Below, piece after piece: positions 48,760 through 57,994 of a stretch of DNA of 64,000 bases (within the stretch, counting starts at the first letter, position 1; each line of letters opens with the position of its first letter). Both the position numbers and the translations under genes were made by a program. The stretch is from Nocardioides luteus. Lineage in GTDB: Bacteria; Actinomycetota; Actinomycetes; Propionibacteriales; Nocardioidaceae. The notes beneath the pieces were generated by a model that had not been told where the DNA came from, did not search any database, and worked only from the letters and a program-made list of their open reading frames with translations. The stretch is taken from positions 3,340,501 through 3,404,500 of the forward strand of contig NZ_JADOVJ010000001.1 in the NCBI RefSeq assembly GCF_015752315.1, in the 5' to 3' direction.

Positions 48760-48794
48760 CGCGGGCTCGAAGGCCGTCGGCCTTCGAGCCCGCG
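48760..48794. terminator. Bidirectional terminator between methyltransferase and DUF3068 genes
   Basis: CGCGGGCTCGAAGGCC (48760-48775) and GGCCTTCGAGCCCGCG (48779-48794) form a perfect 16-bp stem with a 3-nt loop, between convergent genes. A-rich (AAAA) and GGTT flanks on either side. Confidence 0.85.
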
Positions 48795-48821
48795 AACGTC
48801 GGTTCCGGTGTGCGGTGAGCC

Positions 48822-49784
48822 TCAGGCATCCACCAGCGTGCGGTCGTCCGTGGCGGCGTGGGAGCCGCCGTTGGGCTTACGACCGCGCAGCGTCAGCCAC
48901 AGGCCGATCAGCAGGAGGATCAGGCCGACGACGACGCCGCCGACGGGGATCCAGGTGCCGATCAGGTTGAGCTGGGCGATGTTGTCCTTGGCGTCCTCGG
49001 CGTTGTTGGACACCGTCTCCTCGGAGTAGCTCAGGTCGGCGTCGATCAGCACCATGCCGCTGCTGGTGACCATCTTCTGGGTCGCGCTCTGGTCGATGTA
49101 GGAGCCGGTGGTCGGCTCGACGTAGATCGTCTGGGTGGCCTCGTAGGAGCCGCGGACGTCGTCGTCGGTGTCCGCCTCGCCGTCCTCGCCCTTGGACAGG
49201 ATCTCGTCGTCGGAGGAGGCGGAGACCTCGAACTGGTAGGTCTTCACACCCTTGATCTCGACGTCGTCGACGTAGGTGGCGATGACGGTCGTGCCGAGCG
49301 TGTCGTCCCAGTAGTTGTAGTCGTGACGCTGGGTGTCGAACGGGAACTTGCCGGCCAGGCCGGTCATGCCGTCGACGGCACGGTCCTCACCGACGTACTT
49401 GGCTTGGTCCTTGACGACCTCGGAGGTCTTGCGGTCCATGGCGTAGGCGCGCTCGGTCGTGATGACGACGCGGTCGTCGTCCTCGGCGCGGGCGCACGGA
49501 GGCGTGTCGCCCTCCTGGACCATGATGCAGCCGGCCTCGACGAACACGACGACGTCGTCGGTCGACTCCTTCGGGGCCGCCTCGGTGGTCCGGGTGTACT
49601 TCACCTCAACTGGGGAATCCGACTTGGCCAGCGCACCGCTGGCGGTGCCGTCCAGAACGGTCGTCGTGTTCACGTTGAGCGGCACGGTCGCCGCGGCGTC
49701 CCTGCCCCAGAAGCCGGCTACCGCGGCGGCGACCAGCGCGAACGCGCCGACCAGCAAGAAGACGTACCCAATCACTTTTCGCAT
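48822..49784 (-). CDS. DUF3068 (porin PorA-family-like) membrane protein
   Basis: A 320-aa protein with an N-terminal helix (VIGYVFLLVGAFALVAAAVA) and a C-terminal helix (IPVGGVVVGLILLLIGLWLT), and a large extracytoplasmic beta-rich domain between them. This is the DUF3068 layout, as in M. tuberculosis Rv0227c. The function is unknown. Here it lies near homologues of the other genes of the Rv0224c-Rv0236c region, which supports a role in envelope glycan assembly. ATG start at 49784. Confidence 0.87.
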   Translation of the reverse strand: MRKVIGYVFLLVGAFALVAAAVAGFWGRDAAATVPLNVNTTTVLDGTASGALAKSDSPVEVKYTRTTEAAPKESTDDVVVFVEAGCIMVQEGDTPPCARAEDDDRVVITTERAYAMDRKTSEVVKDQAKYVGEDRAVDGMTGLAGKFPFDTQRHDYNYWDDTLGTTVIATYVDDVEIKGVKTYQFEVSASSDDEILSKGEDGEADTDDDVRGSYEATQTIYVEPTTGSYIDQSATQKMVTSSGMVLIDADLSYSEETVSNNAEDAKDNIAQLNLIGTWIPVGGVVVGLILLLIGLWLTLRGRKPNGGSHAATDDRTLVDA

Positions 49785-49894
49785 GTTTCTGCCCCTCCCA
49801 AGGCCTCAGGTCCCCCCTCGATCCGCGAACCGTAGCAGCAATACCCGGATAGGTGTGCAACGGGTCACAAACTGCTGTGCGACACTTCCTGTTC

Positions 49895-51817
49895 GTGTCC
49901 TCCCCCAACCCCACGACCACCGCTGCCGGGCACACCGGCGGGCCTGCTGACGCGCCCGCTGCCGACGGCGTGCTGGCGACTCCCCGACAGGTCGTCACGG
50001 CCGCGCTCATCCTGATCGTGGCCCAGCTCGCCTTCCGCGCCTGGGCACTGAGCGGCTCGTGGTACCGCTTCGACGACGCCAACTTCATGTCGAAGCTGAT
50101 GTCGGACGGGCTCTCGGCCGACCTGCTCTTCCGCGGCTTCGCCGGTCACCTGATGCCGGGCGCGTTCGCGCTGACGGCCTGGAACTTCAGCCTCGATCCG
50201 TACGCCTGGGTCTATCCGGCCGTCGAGCTGCTGGTGCTGCAGGCGGTCGCCAGTCTCGGCGCGCTGGTGTTCCTCTGCTCGGCTTTCGGTCCGCGACGCG
50301 GGATCCTGCCGCCGCTGGCCCTGTTCCTGTTCTCCTCGATCAGCCTGCCGGCGTTCCTGTCCTGGGGTCCCGGCATCACCCAGCTGCCGTTCCTCGCCGC
50401 GATCTTCTGGGGGTCGTGGGCACACCTCAACTACCTGCGTACCCGGCGGTTCCGCTGGGCCCTGCTGACCATCCTCATCACGCTGGCCGCGATCGCGTTC
50501 GGCGAGAAGGCGATGCTGCTGTTCTGGCCGTACGCGGTGCTGGCGCTGGGCTGGTTCGCCACCGGTGACATCCTGACCCGGCTGCGCACGATCCTGACCC
50601 GCTACCTGCCCGGCGTGCTGCTCTACGGGGTCGTCTCGATCGGCTCCGTGGTCGCCTATCTCGCCCTCGGCGCCGGGTCGTCGAAGGCCTCGGGCAGCTC
50701 GGACGCCAACGGGTTCGCGCTGGTCGCGCAGCGGTTCCTGTTCGAGTCGTGGGCGCCGGGCGTGGTCGGCGGGCCGCTGCGCTGGACCTGGCTGGAGGGC
50801 AACTCGGCGGGCTGGGCCGAGCCCGGGGCGGTGGTCTCGGTGCTCGCCGTCGGCGTGCTGGCGCTGCTGACCTACGAGCTCGCCCGCACCCGCTCGATGG
50901 CGCTGCGCGCGTGGTGGCTCGTGGGCGGCATCCTCGTCGTCGACATCGCGCTGATCACCGCCATCCGGGCAGGCGCCGTCGGCGCCGACATCGCGCTCGC
51001 CTACCGCTACCTCACCGACACGATCGCGGTCACCGCGATAGCGCTCGCGCTGGCCACGCTGCCGCTGCGCGGGGCCGTGGAGACACTCACCCCGACGCGT
51101 ACGTCGCCGTTCCTGGACGTGCCCAAGCGGGTGGCGGTCGCCACCGCCGTCGTCGCGGCGCTGGGGCTCTTCTCGTCCTACTCCTACGCCCAGGGCTGGC
51201 ACGACGACGACAACACCCGGCGCTACATCGACACCGTCCGCGCCGACCTGGCCGAGGTCGACGAGCCGCTGCCGATGGCCGACGGGCCGGTGCCCGAATG
51301 GATGGTCTGGGGTGCGTCGTACCCCTACAACCAGGTGAGCCGGGTGCTCCGACCGCTCTCGGACAAGATGGCGTTTCCCCGGGCCAGCACCGACAATCTC
51401 TACCTGGTCGACAAGGACGGCCACATCCGGCCGGCGCTGGTCGAGCCCGAGCGACGCTCGGTCGGCGCTGTCGACCCGACGCCCAGCCTGGACCAGTGCC
51501 CGCTCCGGGTGCGGCAGACGCCGCTCCAGGTGGGCCTGGACGGTGGCGTCGACGGCGCCGGGTGGTGGGTCCGGGTCGCCTACGTGGCCGCCGACAAGGA
51601 CGCGGGCCGGATGCGGGTGACCGCCGGCGACCACTCCTACGACGTCGAGGTCGAGCCCGGCTTCCGCAGCCTCTACCTGCGTACCGGCGAGGGACGCTTC
51701 GACACCATCGGCTTCCAGAGCCTGACGCCGGGATCGAAGCCGTGCCTGGGCGGCATCGAGGTCGGCGAGGTGGTTCCGTTCGGCGACCCGATCTCGGGCC
51801 CCGAGGAGGATGACTGA
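49895..51817 (+). CDS. Polytopic membrane protein, possible GT-C glycosyltransferase
   Basis: A 640-aa integral membrane protein with about ten to eleven predicted helices (residues about 25-440) and a C-terminal extracytoplasmic domain (about 445-640). Near the first loop is SWYRFDDANFMSKLM; an acidic pair in the first external loop is typical of GT-C enzymes that use polyprenyl-phosphate sugars, but no specific family is recognised. GTG 49895 is preferred; GTG 49853 is also in frame. The stop overlaps the ATG of the acyltransferase (TGATG). Confidence 0.75.
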   Translation: MSSPNPTTTAAGHTGGPADAPAADGVLATPRQVVTAALILIVAQLAFRAWALSGSWYRFDDANFMSKLMSDGLSADLLFRGFAGHLMPGAFALTAWNFSLDPYAWVYPAVELLVLQAVASLGALVFLCSAFGPRRGILPPLALFLFSSISLPAFLSWGPGITQLPFLAAIFWGSWAHLNYLRTRRFRWALLTILITLAAIAFGEKAMLLFWPYAVLALGWFATGDILTRLRTILTRYLPGVLLYGVVSIGSVVAYLALGAGSSKASGSSDANGFALVAQRFLFESWAPGVVGGPLRWTWLEGNSAGWAEPGAVVSVLAVGVLALLTYELARTRSMALRAWWLVGGILVVDIALITAIRAGAVGADIALAYRYLTDTIAVTAIALALATLPLRGAVETLTPTRTSPFLDVPKRVAVATAVVAALGLFSSYSYAQGWHDDDNTRRYIDTVRADLAEVDEPLPMADGPVPEWMVWGASYPYNQVSRVLRPLSDKMAFPRASTDNLYLVDKDGHIRPALVEPERRSVGAVDPTPSLDQCPLRVRQTPLQVGLDGGVDGAGWWVRVAYVAADKDAGRMRVTAGDHSYDVEVEPGFRSLYLRTGEGRFDTIGFQSLTPGSKPCLGGIEVGEVVPFGDPISGPEEDD

Positions 51818-53019
51818 TGGACCGCCGGTTCCTCACCCTCGACGCGCTCCGCGCGGTCGGCGCGCTGATGGTCGTGCTCACCCACGTCGGGTTCCACACC
51901 GGCCGCTATCCGCGCGGCTGGACCGGGGCGATGCTCGCCCACTTCGACCTCGGCGTGGCGCTCTTCTTCGTGGTCTCCGGGTTCCTGCTGGCCAGGCCAT
52001 GGTTCGCGGCCAGCGCAGCCGGAACTCCCCCGCCGAGCACGGGCCGCTACCTGTGGAAGCGGGCGCTCCGGATCCTGCCGCTCTACTGGGTGGTGGTGAT
52101 CGTCTGCCTGCTCGCCGCACCGGCCAACTCCGACGTCGGCGTCGGCGGCTGGATCGCCAACCTGACCCTCACCCAGATCTACACCCAGGACTCCCACGCC
52201 TACGGCCTGGCGCACATGTGGAGCCTGTGCACCGAGGTCGCCTTCTACCTGGCGCTGCCCCTGGTGGTGCGGCTGCTCACGCCGCGCGACCGCCTGGACG
52301 TACGCCGCGTGCTGGTCGTCTCGCTCCTGCTCGCGGTCGGCGGCGTGGTGTTCGCGGCCGGCGCCCGGAGCTGGTTCGACCAGCCGTTCGCGGCCGAGTG
52401 GCTGCCGGCCTACCTGCCGTGGTTCCTGGCCGGCACCGCGCTCGCGGCGTGCTCGGTCGACCCGGGCATGCGGGCGCGGTTGGACCGCGCGGCCCGCGAC
52501 CTCGCCGGCTGGTGGCTGCTCGCCCTGGGGCTCTTCGTGGCCGCCTGCACGCCGATCACCGGCCCGACCGGGCTCGTGGACGCCCCCACGCCGGCCGAGT
52601 CGGCGCTCAAGTGTGTGCTCTACGGCGCGGTGGCGGTCTGCGTGATCTTCCCGCTGGTCTTCGGGCCCGAGCTCGAAGGCACCGTACGCCGCTGGCTGGC
52701 CGGTCCGGTGCCCAGCGCGCTGGGCGAGATCTCCTACGGCATCTTCTCGATGCACATGTTCGTGCTGCTCATGGGCATGGAGCTGCTCGGCTTCGGCACC
52801 TTCAACGACCGCTTCTGGACGGTCCTGGGGATGACGCTCGTCATCACCATCCCGGTCGCCGCCCTCTCCTACCTCTTCTTCGAGCGCAGGGTGATGCGGC
52901 TGCGCAGCTGGCGCCCCTCGGTGCTCAGGCCCTCGCGCAAGCCGGAGCCGGAACCCGAGCGTGGCCCCGCGGAGGCGGAGGCCGCCACGAGCACGACCGC
53001 GGCCAGCGAGAGCGCCTGA
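51817..53019 (+). CDS. Acyltransferase 3 family membrane protein
   Basis: A 400-aa integral membrane O-acyltransferase. The opening LTLDALRAVGALMVVLTHVG has the catalytic-type His, followed by LGVALFFVVSGFLLARPWFA and the RxxR-type ALRILPLYW. About ten helices. These enzymes O-acetylate or succinylate cell-surface glycans. The position matches Rv0228 in the mycobacterial aftD region. The hydrophilic C-terminal tail (about 45 residues) is encoded by the 151 nt that overlap antisense with the 3' end of aftD. Confidence 0.9.
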   Translation: MDRRFLTLDALRAVGALMVVLTHVGFHTGRYPRGWTGAMLAHFDLGVALFFVVSGFLLARPWFAASAAGTPPPSTGRYLWKRALRILPLYWVVVIVCLLAAPANSDVGVGGWIANLTLTQIYTQDSHAYGLAHMWSLCTEVAFYLALPLVVRLLTPRDRLDVRRVLVVSLLLAVGGVVFAAGARSWFDQPFAAEWLPAYLPWFLAGTALAACSVDPGMRARLDRAARDLAGWWLLALGLFVAACTPITGPTGLVDAPTPAESALKCVLYGAVAVCVIFPLVFGPELEGTVRRWLAGPVPSALGEISYGIFSMHMFVLLMGMELLGFGTFNDRFWTVLGMTLVITIPVAALSYLFFERRVMRLRSWRPSVLRPSRKPEPEPERGPAEAEAATSTTAASESA

Positions 53020-56000
53020 GCCGTCCAGGCGGGCGGGTCCCACGGCAGGTCCCAGGCGGTCGGGAGGATCTCGACGGCGAGGGCGCCGGCGAGCAGTGCG
53101 GCCCCGGAGCCGACGGCCAGGAGACGTACGACCGCCGCGCGGCGGCCGGTCACCCGGGGCAGCAGCCAGGCCACCACGGCGGCCAGCGCACCCCACCAGC
53201 CGGCGAGAAGACCGGCCACGAGGATCAGCAGCCCGCCGTCGTACCACCGCCACGGCGCAGCCACCGGGAACAGCTCGAGGCTGGGCGGGGTGCCGCGGCG
53301 GCGCCATGAGGTCACCAGCGCGAGCGCCAGGACCAGCGCCGCGCCGCCCGCACCGGCGAGCAGCCCGGCACGGTAGGTGCCCTCGGGGGCGAAGCCGAAA
53401 CGTACCTCTCCCGCTGCTCCGGCGGGGACGATCCAGCCCTGCTGCCAGCCGTCGACCCGCTGGGCGCGCAGGGCCTTGCCGTCCAGGGTCGCGGTGGCAC
53501 CGGTGTTGATGTTCTGCGGGAGCACGAGGACCCGGTCGTAGGTCTCCGCCGAGACGGTCGCCGAGACCGCGGCGTCGCGCTCGTCCCGCTCCACCTCGAC
53601 CGCGGCCGGGGGCTCGGCTTCCGCGATCACCTCGGCGCTGAGCTCGAGGCTGTCGAACCGAAGCGCACCACCTGCCGAAGAGGAGCCCGAGGCGATCGGG
53701 GCCGGGTCGGCGAGGAGCGTGTTCTCACCGGCGACCAGCGCGAGCGGTGTCGTGCCGCAGACCTTCAGGGACGCCTCACCGCCGCGCAGCAGGTCGGAGA
53801 GCGACCCGTCGACCGACGTACGCAGCAGCCGGTCGCCGACGCGGATGTGGGGCCCGTCGGCGCAGCCCGCCCGCAGCCGCCCGTCGCCGAGCGCACGACC
53901 GTTGACCTGCAGCTCGGAGATGCCGGCCGGCAGCTCGGTGGCGTCGGCCAGGCTCGAGGGCTGGTCGTAGGCGGGGTCGGTCTCGGTGATCCGGATCCGG
54001 AGCCGGTCGGTGCGCCAGCCCTTGGGCACGGCGACGTCGCCGTCCTCGCCGACCTCGCGGGTGACCGTGCGCTTGGGGCGGCGCAGGTCGGTGATCTCGA
54101 CCTCGGTGGGGATGCTGACCGGGGCGGCCTCGTTGACGACGAGCCGCAGCGACCGGATCCGCTGCCGTTCGGGCAGCCGGAGAGTCACCGCGGCCGGGTC
54201 GGTCGACGGAGCGCGCCAGGAGGTGCCGTCGTCGCCGTCGATCATCGCGAGCGCCGACTGGGCGATGTCGCCACTGCTCGGGGCGGTGATGTCGACACGG
54301 GTGAGGGCCGCGGCGGCCTCGGCGTAGGCGTGATCGCGGCGCAGCGACACCGTGCCGCTGACGTGGAAGGACTGGTCGCGGGTCAGGGTGACCAGCCGGT
54401 CGAGGTTGTCGCCGTCGTCTCCGGTGTCGGCCAGGAACGGCTCGCAGTAGAGCACGCCTTCCTGGTCGATGCAGCCGCTGCGGTCGGTGTCGCGGCCGAG
54501 CCGGATCTTGCGGATCGTGGTGTCGTCGGGGGGCGTGGGCAGCGCGACCAGGCGCTGCGCGTCGACGCCCTCGATGTCGAGCTCGCTGATCCCCCAGGGC
54601 CCGTAGGCGGTGGCGCCGCGGGCGGTGATGGTGAGGTTGCGCGCGCTGAACCCGGTCAGGTCGTACGTCGCCTCCGCCCCCGGCTGCGGGGCATAGACCT
54701 TGCGCATCTGGGCGCCGGCGACGAGCTCGAGCCGCTCGACCCCGACGACGTTGTCGGGCAGCCTGATGGTGACCCTGCCGAGGTCGGTCTCGTCCTCGAA
54801 GCGCACCCGGAGCCAGGCGCCCTCGGGGCTGTGTCCCCATCCGGTCTCGGTGCGCCATGCAGTGTCGGGGTCACCGTCGAGCGCGGCCGAGGGGGCCCGG
54901 CCCCGGTCGACCGGGAGATCGCTCGGGGTCGCCGCGGAGCTGGAGACCTCGACGGCCTCGACACCGCGCCAGACCATGGTGCTCTGCCACCGCTCCTGGT
55001 CCTCCAGGTAGCGGTGGAAGCTCTCGGGCTGATCGGAGTCGACGCCCTCCTCGGCGGTGCGGGTCGAGGAGGAGTTGGCGCGGACACCGGAGAAGATGGT
55101 CGTACGCCGCCGCTGCCCGTCGGTGAGGATGACGTCGGGCTTCTCCCCTGCCATGTCGTCGGCCGACCGGGTGTCGTCGGCGGTCAGCACCGCCTGGGCG
55201 CCGCTGGCGGGCTCGCCGGGGTCGCCCATCACGGTCGTGCGAGCGGGGATCAGGGTGGCTCCGGCCGACGCGTCGTCGACCCGGTAGATCTCGATCGGGG
55301 GGTACTCCCCCGCCAGTCCTCCGTCGACGAGCACCCGGGTGCCGTTCTCGCGGTGGTAGGTGGTGTTGCCGAAGTCGGAGCCGAACCGCGCCTCCCGGGT
55401 CAGGCCGGGCGACTGGTCCAGGGTCGCGTGCACCAGCGAGGGCGGCGGGGCTCCGGTGGTGCCCCAGTGCAGGTCGTTGCGGACCAGCAGGCGGGTGACG
55501 CCGGCCTTGGCCAGCATCGGCGCGAGATCCGCGCTCGCGGTGCCGCGCTCGAGCTCCTCGGTGACCCGGTCGAGCCAGACGACGTTGCCGGGCTCGGCCA
55601 GGGGCACCACGCCGCGTACGGCCCAGCGGGAGTCGGCGTAGGGCTGCAGCACCTCGTCGTGGGTGCTGCCCCACAGGTAGTCGCCGAACCGGGCCGCCGG
55701 GAGCACCAGGGTGACGCCGCCGTCGTCGGTCTCGGTGAGGTGGTCGGCCGCGTCGGTCCAGAAGCCCGGCACGTTCTCGATCGACCCCGGCGGCGGCACC
55801 TGGCCACGCACCCAGGGCACGGCCAGTCCGGCCAGCGAGGCGGCCACAGCGATGACGAACACGGTCCGCAGCCACTGCGCGGCCCTGGTGCTCGTCCCCG
55901 AGGCGCGCGCCAGGCCGGCACGGAAGAGGATGGTCTCGACGGCGAGCACGACCCCGGCCGCCAGCCCGAGGCGGAGCACGGCGTCGTACTTGTGGCTGTT

Positions 56001-57077
56001 GCGCACCGCGGCCAGGGCACCGTCGACGAGGTCCTGACGGGCCTCGGCGCCCCAGCCGGCCAGCGCGCCGGTGTAGCCGATCCCGACCAGGACGACGCCG
56101 GCCAGCACGCAGCCGATGAGGAACCGGCTCTCCGGGTGGCGGCGGCCGCGGCCCACGCCGGCGAGCCCCGCCAGCCCGATCGCGACGACGGCGGCGGCGT
56201 CGAGGACGAGGTAGGGCGTGGCGTGCAGGCTCTGTCCGGCCGGGTAGTAGATCGGGTCGGCGTAGGCGACCCAGTCGGAGGTGCCGAGCAGCGTCGGCAG
56301 CAGTCCGGTGGTCGAGGCGGTCACCGCCGCGGTCTCGATGTAGTCGAGGAACGGCGGGATGTAGCGGCCCTGGAGGACCAGGGGGATCGTCCACCACAGG
56401 GTGGCGAAGACGGTGAACACACCCCACAGGACGAGGGCGGCGAACCGCCGCAGGCCGGTGCGGGTCAGCAGGAAGATCACCCCGGGGACCAGCACCGCCG
56501 AGACCGCGGTCGCGTTGACCCCGCCCGCGCACGCGACCGCGAGAGCGGCCAGCGCGCACCAGCGCAGCAGGTCCTTCGTGGTGGTGGTCCCGCTGGCCCG
56601 GATGACCGCGAGCAGCACCCAGGGCGCCACCGCGGTCGGCCACAGCTCGACCGAGTTGGCACCGAGGATGGTCATCACGCGCGGCGTCAGGACGTACGCC
56701 GCGGCACCCGCGACCTGCGCCCACGGCCGCCCCAGCTGCAGCTCCCTTGCCACGGCCAGGACACCGAGGAACGCCAGGTTGAGCAGCAGCGCCCACCACA
56801 GCCGCTGGATCACCCACTCCGGCAGCTGGGCCAGCTGGCCCAGGCCGTAGAAGGGCCCCATCGGCCAGACGTAGCCGATCGCCTGGTTCTGCACCTGGCC
56901 GAAGGCGCCCTGGGCGTCCCACATGTGCAGCGCCCGGGCCAGGAAGGCCCACGGGTCGGCGCTGAGGTCGAACTTGGTGTCCGCGACGATCCGGCCCGGG
57001 GCCTGGGTGAACGTGATCGCGGTCAGGATCGCGACGTACGCCGAGATCCTCAGGGGGGAGGTGGCCGAAGGGGTCAC
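52869..57077 (-). CDS. aftD: Alpha-(1->3)-arabinofuranosyltransferase AftD-like (DUF3367)
   Basis: A 1402-aa membrane glycosyltransferase. The N-terminal GT-C part (residues about 1-450, about ten helices) has ADTKFDLSADPWAFLARALH with an acidic loop and GYVWPMGPFY. The long extracytoplasmic region carries two discoidin/CBM-like repeats (SAALDGDPDTAWRTETGWG; LAMIDGDDGTSWRAPSTDPA). Helices return near the C-terminus. In mycobacteria AftD adds arabinofuranose in arabinogalactan/LAM. Nocardioidaceae are not known to make those, so another sugar or acceptor is likely. GTG 57077 overlaps the upstream methyltransferase stop (GTGA). Confidence 0.88.
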   Translation of the reverse strand: MTPSATSPLRISAYVAILTAITFTQAPGRIVADTKFDLSADPWAFLARALHMWDAQGAFGQVQNQAIGYVWPMGPFYGLGQLAQLPEWVIQRLWWALLLNLAFLGVLAVARELQLGRPWAQVAGAAAYVLTPRVMTILGANSVELWPTAVAPWVLLAVIRASGTTTTKDLLRWCALAALAVACAGGVNATAVSAVLVPGVIFLLTRTGLRRFAALVLWGVFTVFATLWWTIPLVLQGRYIPPFLDYIETAAVTASTTGLLPTLLGTSDWVAYADPIYYPAGQSLHATPYLVLDAAAVVAIGLAGLAGVGRGRRHPESRFLIGCVLAGVVLVGIGYTGALAGWGAEARQDLVDGALAAVRNSHKYDAVLRLGLAAGVVLAVETILFRAGLARASGTSTRAAQWLRTVFVIAVAASLAGLAVPWVRGQVPPPGSIENVPGFWTDAADHLTETDDGGVTLVLPAARFGDYLWGSTHDEVLQPYADSRWAVRGVVPLAEPGNVVWLDRVTEELERGTASADLAPMLAKAGVTRLLVRNDLHWGTTGAPPPSLVHATLDQSPGLTREARFGSDFGNTTYHRENGTRVLVDGGLAGEYPPIEIYRVDDASAGATLIPARTTVMGDPGEPASGAQAVLTADDTRSADDMAGEKPDVILTDGQRRRTTIFSGVRANSSSTRTAEEGVDSDQPESFHRYLEDQERWQSTMVWRGVEAVEVSSSAATPSDLPVDRGRAPSAALDGDPDTAWRTETGWGHSPEGAWLRVRFEDETDLGRVTIRLPDNVVGVERLELVAGAQMRKVYAPQPGAEATYDLTGFSARNLTITARGATAYGPWGISELDIEGVDAQRLVALPTPPDDTTIRKIRLGRDTDRSGCIDQEGVLYCEPFLADTGDDGDNLDRLVTLTRDQSFHVSGTVSLRRDHAYAEAAAALTRVDITAPSSGDIAQSALAMIDGDDGTSWRAPSTDPAAVTLRLPERQRIRSLRLVVNEAAPVSIPTEVEITDLRRPKRTVTREVGEDGDVAVPKGWRTDRLRIRITETDPAYDQPSSLADATELPAGISELQVNGRALGDGRLRAGCADGPHIRVGDRLLRTSVDGSLSDLLRGGEASLKVCGTTPLALVAGENTLLADPAPIASGSSSAGGALRFDSLELSAEVIAEAEPPAAVEVERDERDAAVSATVSAETYDRVLVLPQNINTGATATLDGKALRAQRVDGWQQGWIVPAGAAGEVRFGFAPEGTYRAGLLAGAGGAALVLALALVTSWRRRGTPPSLELFPVAAPWRWYDGGLLILVAGLLAGWWGALAAVVAWLLPRVTGRRAAVVRLLAVGSGAALLAGALAVEILPTAWDLPWDPPAWTAQALSLAAVVLVAASASAGPRSGSGSGLREGLSTEGRQLRSRITLRSKKR

Positions 57078-57859
57078 GTCTTGCGCAGCACGAGCAGGAG
57101 GTTCCACGAGAGCACCTCCCTCACCACCGGGACCCGCATCAGCCACGCCGCCCACGCCGGGTGGTAGCGCGGAACCGCAGCCAGGATCTCGGCGTTGCCC
57201 GCCTTGCGCTGGGCGCGCGCCCAGCGCAGCCCGGCGGCGGCGGTCGCCGCGTACATCGACTCGCCGAACTTGTTCTTGGGCTCGTGGCCGTGCTCGCGCA
57301 GGTAGCGGCGGCGCGCGTAGCGGCCGCCGAGCAGGTGCCACGGGCTGGTCTCGTGGCCGCCCCAGGGGCCCCACCACAGCGTGTAGGAGCAGAAGACGAC
57401 ACCCCCGGGCTTGGTGACCCGGAGCATCTCGTCGAGCATCGCGGTCGGGGTCGGGACGTGCTCGAGCACGTTGGAGGAGTAGCAGGCGTCGACCGAGCCG
57501 GTGCGGACCGGCAGCCGCATCCCGTCGCCGAGCATGCTGCCCTCGGCGACGATCCCGGCACCCTGCATCTCGCCGGCGTCGGCGTCCAGCGCCAGGTAGG
57601 TCGCGCCGGCCTTCATGAAGGCGTCGCGGAAGTAGCCCGGACCGCCGCCGACGTCGAGCAGGACGGTGCCTTCGAGGGTCTCACCGTCGGTGTAGTGCGC
57701 GAGCTGGCCGACCGAGTCGGCCGCCAGCGCGGTGTAGAAGCGTGCCGGGTCGGTCTGCTCCACGCGGAAGTCGCTGAAGAGACGCACGGAGCGCCGCAGG
57801 GTCGCCTTCCAGCCGGTGCCGGCCGGGGCGTCGCGCTGGGGGTCCAGAAGGTTCGGCAC
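57074..57859 (-). CDS. Class I SAM-dependent methyltransferase (Rv0224c-like)
   Basis: A 261-aa methyltransferase. Motif I is LLDVGGGPGYFRDAF, followed by YLALDADAGEM and SSNVLEHVPTPTAMLDEMLR with LRVTKPGGVVFCSYTLWWGP. It matches the gene type found beside aftD in mycobacteria (Rv0224c). The target is probably a glycan or lipid-linked sugar. GTG 57859 with TAGGGT ending 7 nt upstream suggests a leaderless transcript that continues into aftD. Confidence 0.88.
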   Translation of the reverse strand: MPNLLDPQRDAPAGTGWKATLRRSVRLFSDFRVEQTDPARFYTALAADSVGQLAHYTDGETLEGTVLLDVGGGPGYFRDAFMKAGATYLALDADAGEMQGAGIVAEGSMLGDGMRLPVRTGSVDACYSSNVLEHVPTPTAMLDEMLRVTKPGGVVFCSYTLWWGPWGGHETSPWHLLGGRYARRRYLREHGHEPKNKFGESMYAATAAAGLRWARAQRKAGNAEILAAVPRYHPAWAAWLMRVPVVREVLSWNLLLVLRKT

Positions 57860-57994
57860 GGCGGGAACCCTAACCGATTACCCCAGAGGGTGTGCATTTG
57901 GTCACGAAATGTCCTACTCTCCAGTAACTGCGTGACCCCTGGGGAGGGAGCACTCAGCAGCGGGGAACTGCGAGATCCAGGGGAGCACTGTATT

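Noticed and set aside
49841..49866. GGGTAT box upstream of the DUF3068 gene as another stress promoter
   Set aside because: No GNNT at 14-16 nt and an unsuitable distance to the start.
52869..57077. Proof of mycobacterial-type arabinogalactan
   Set aside because: AftD-like proteins alone do not show arabinan synthesis; the Emb and decaprenyl-arabinose genes are not in the window.
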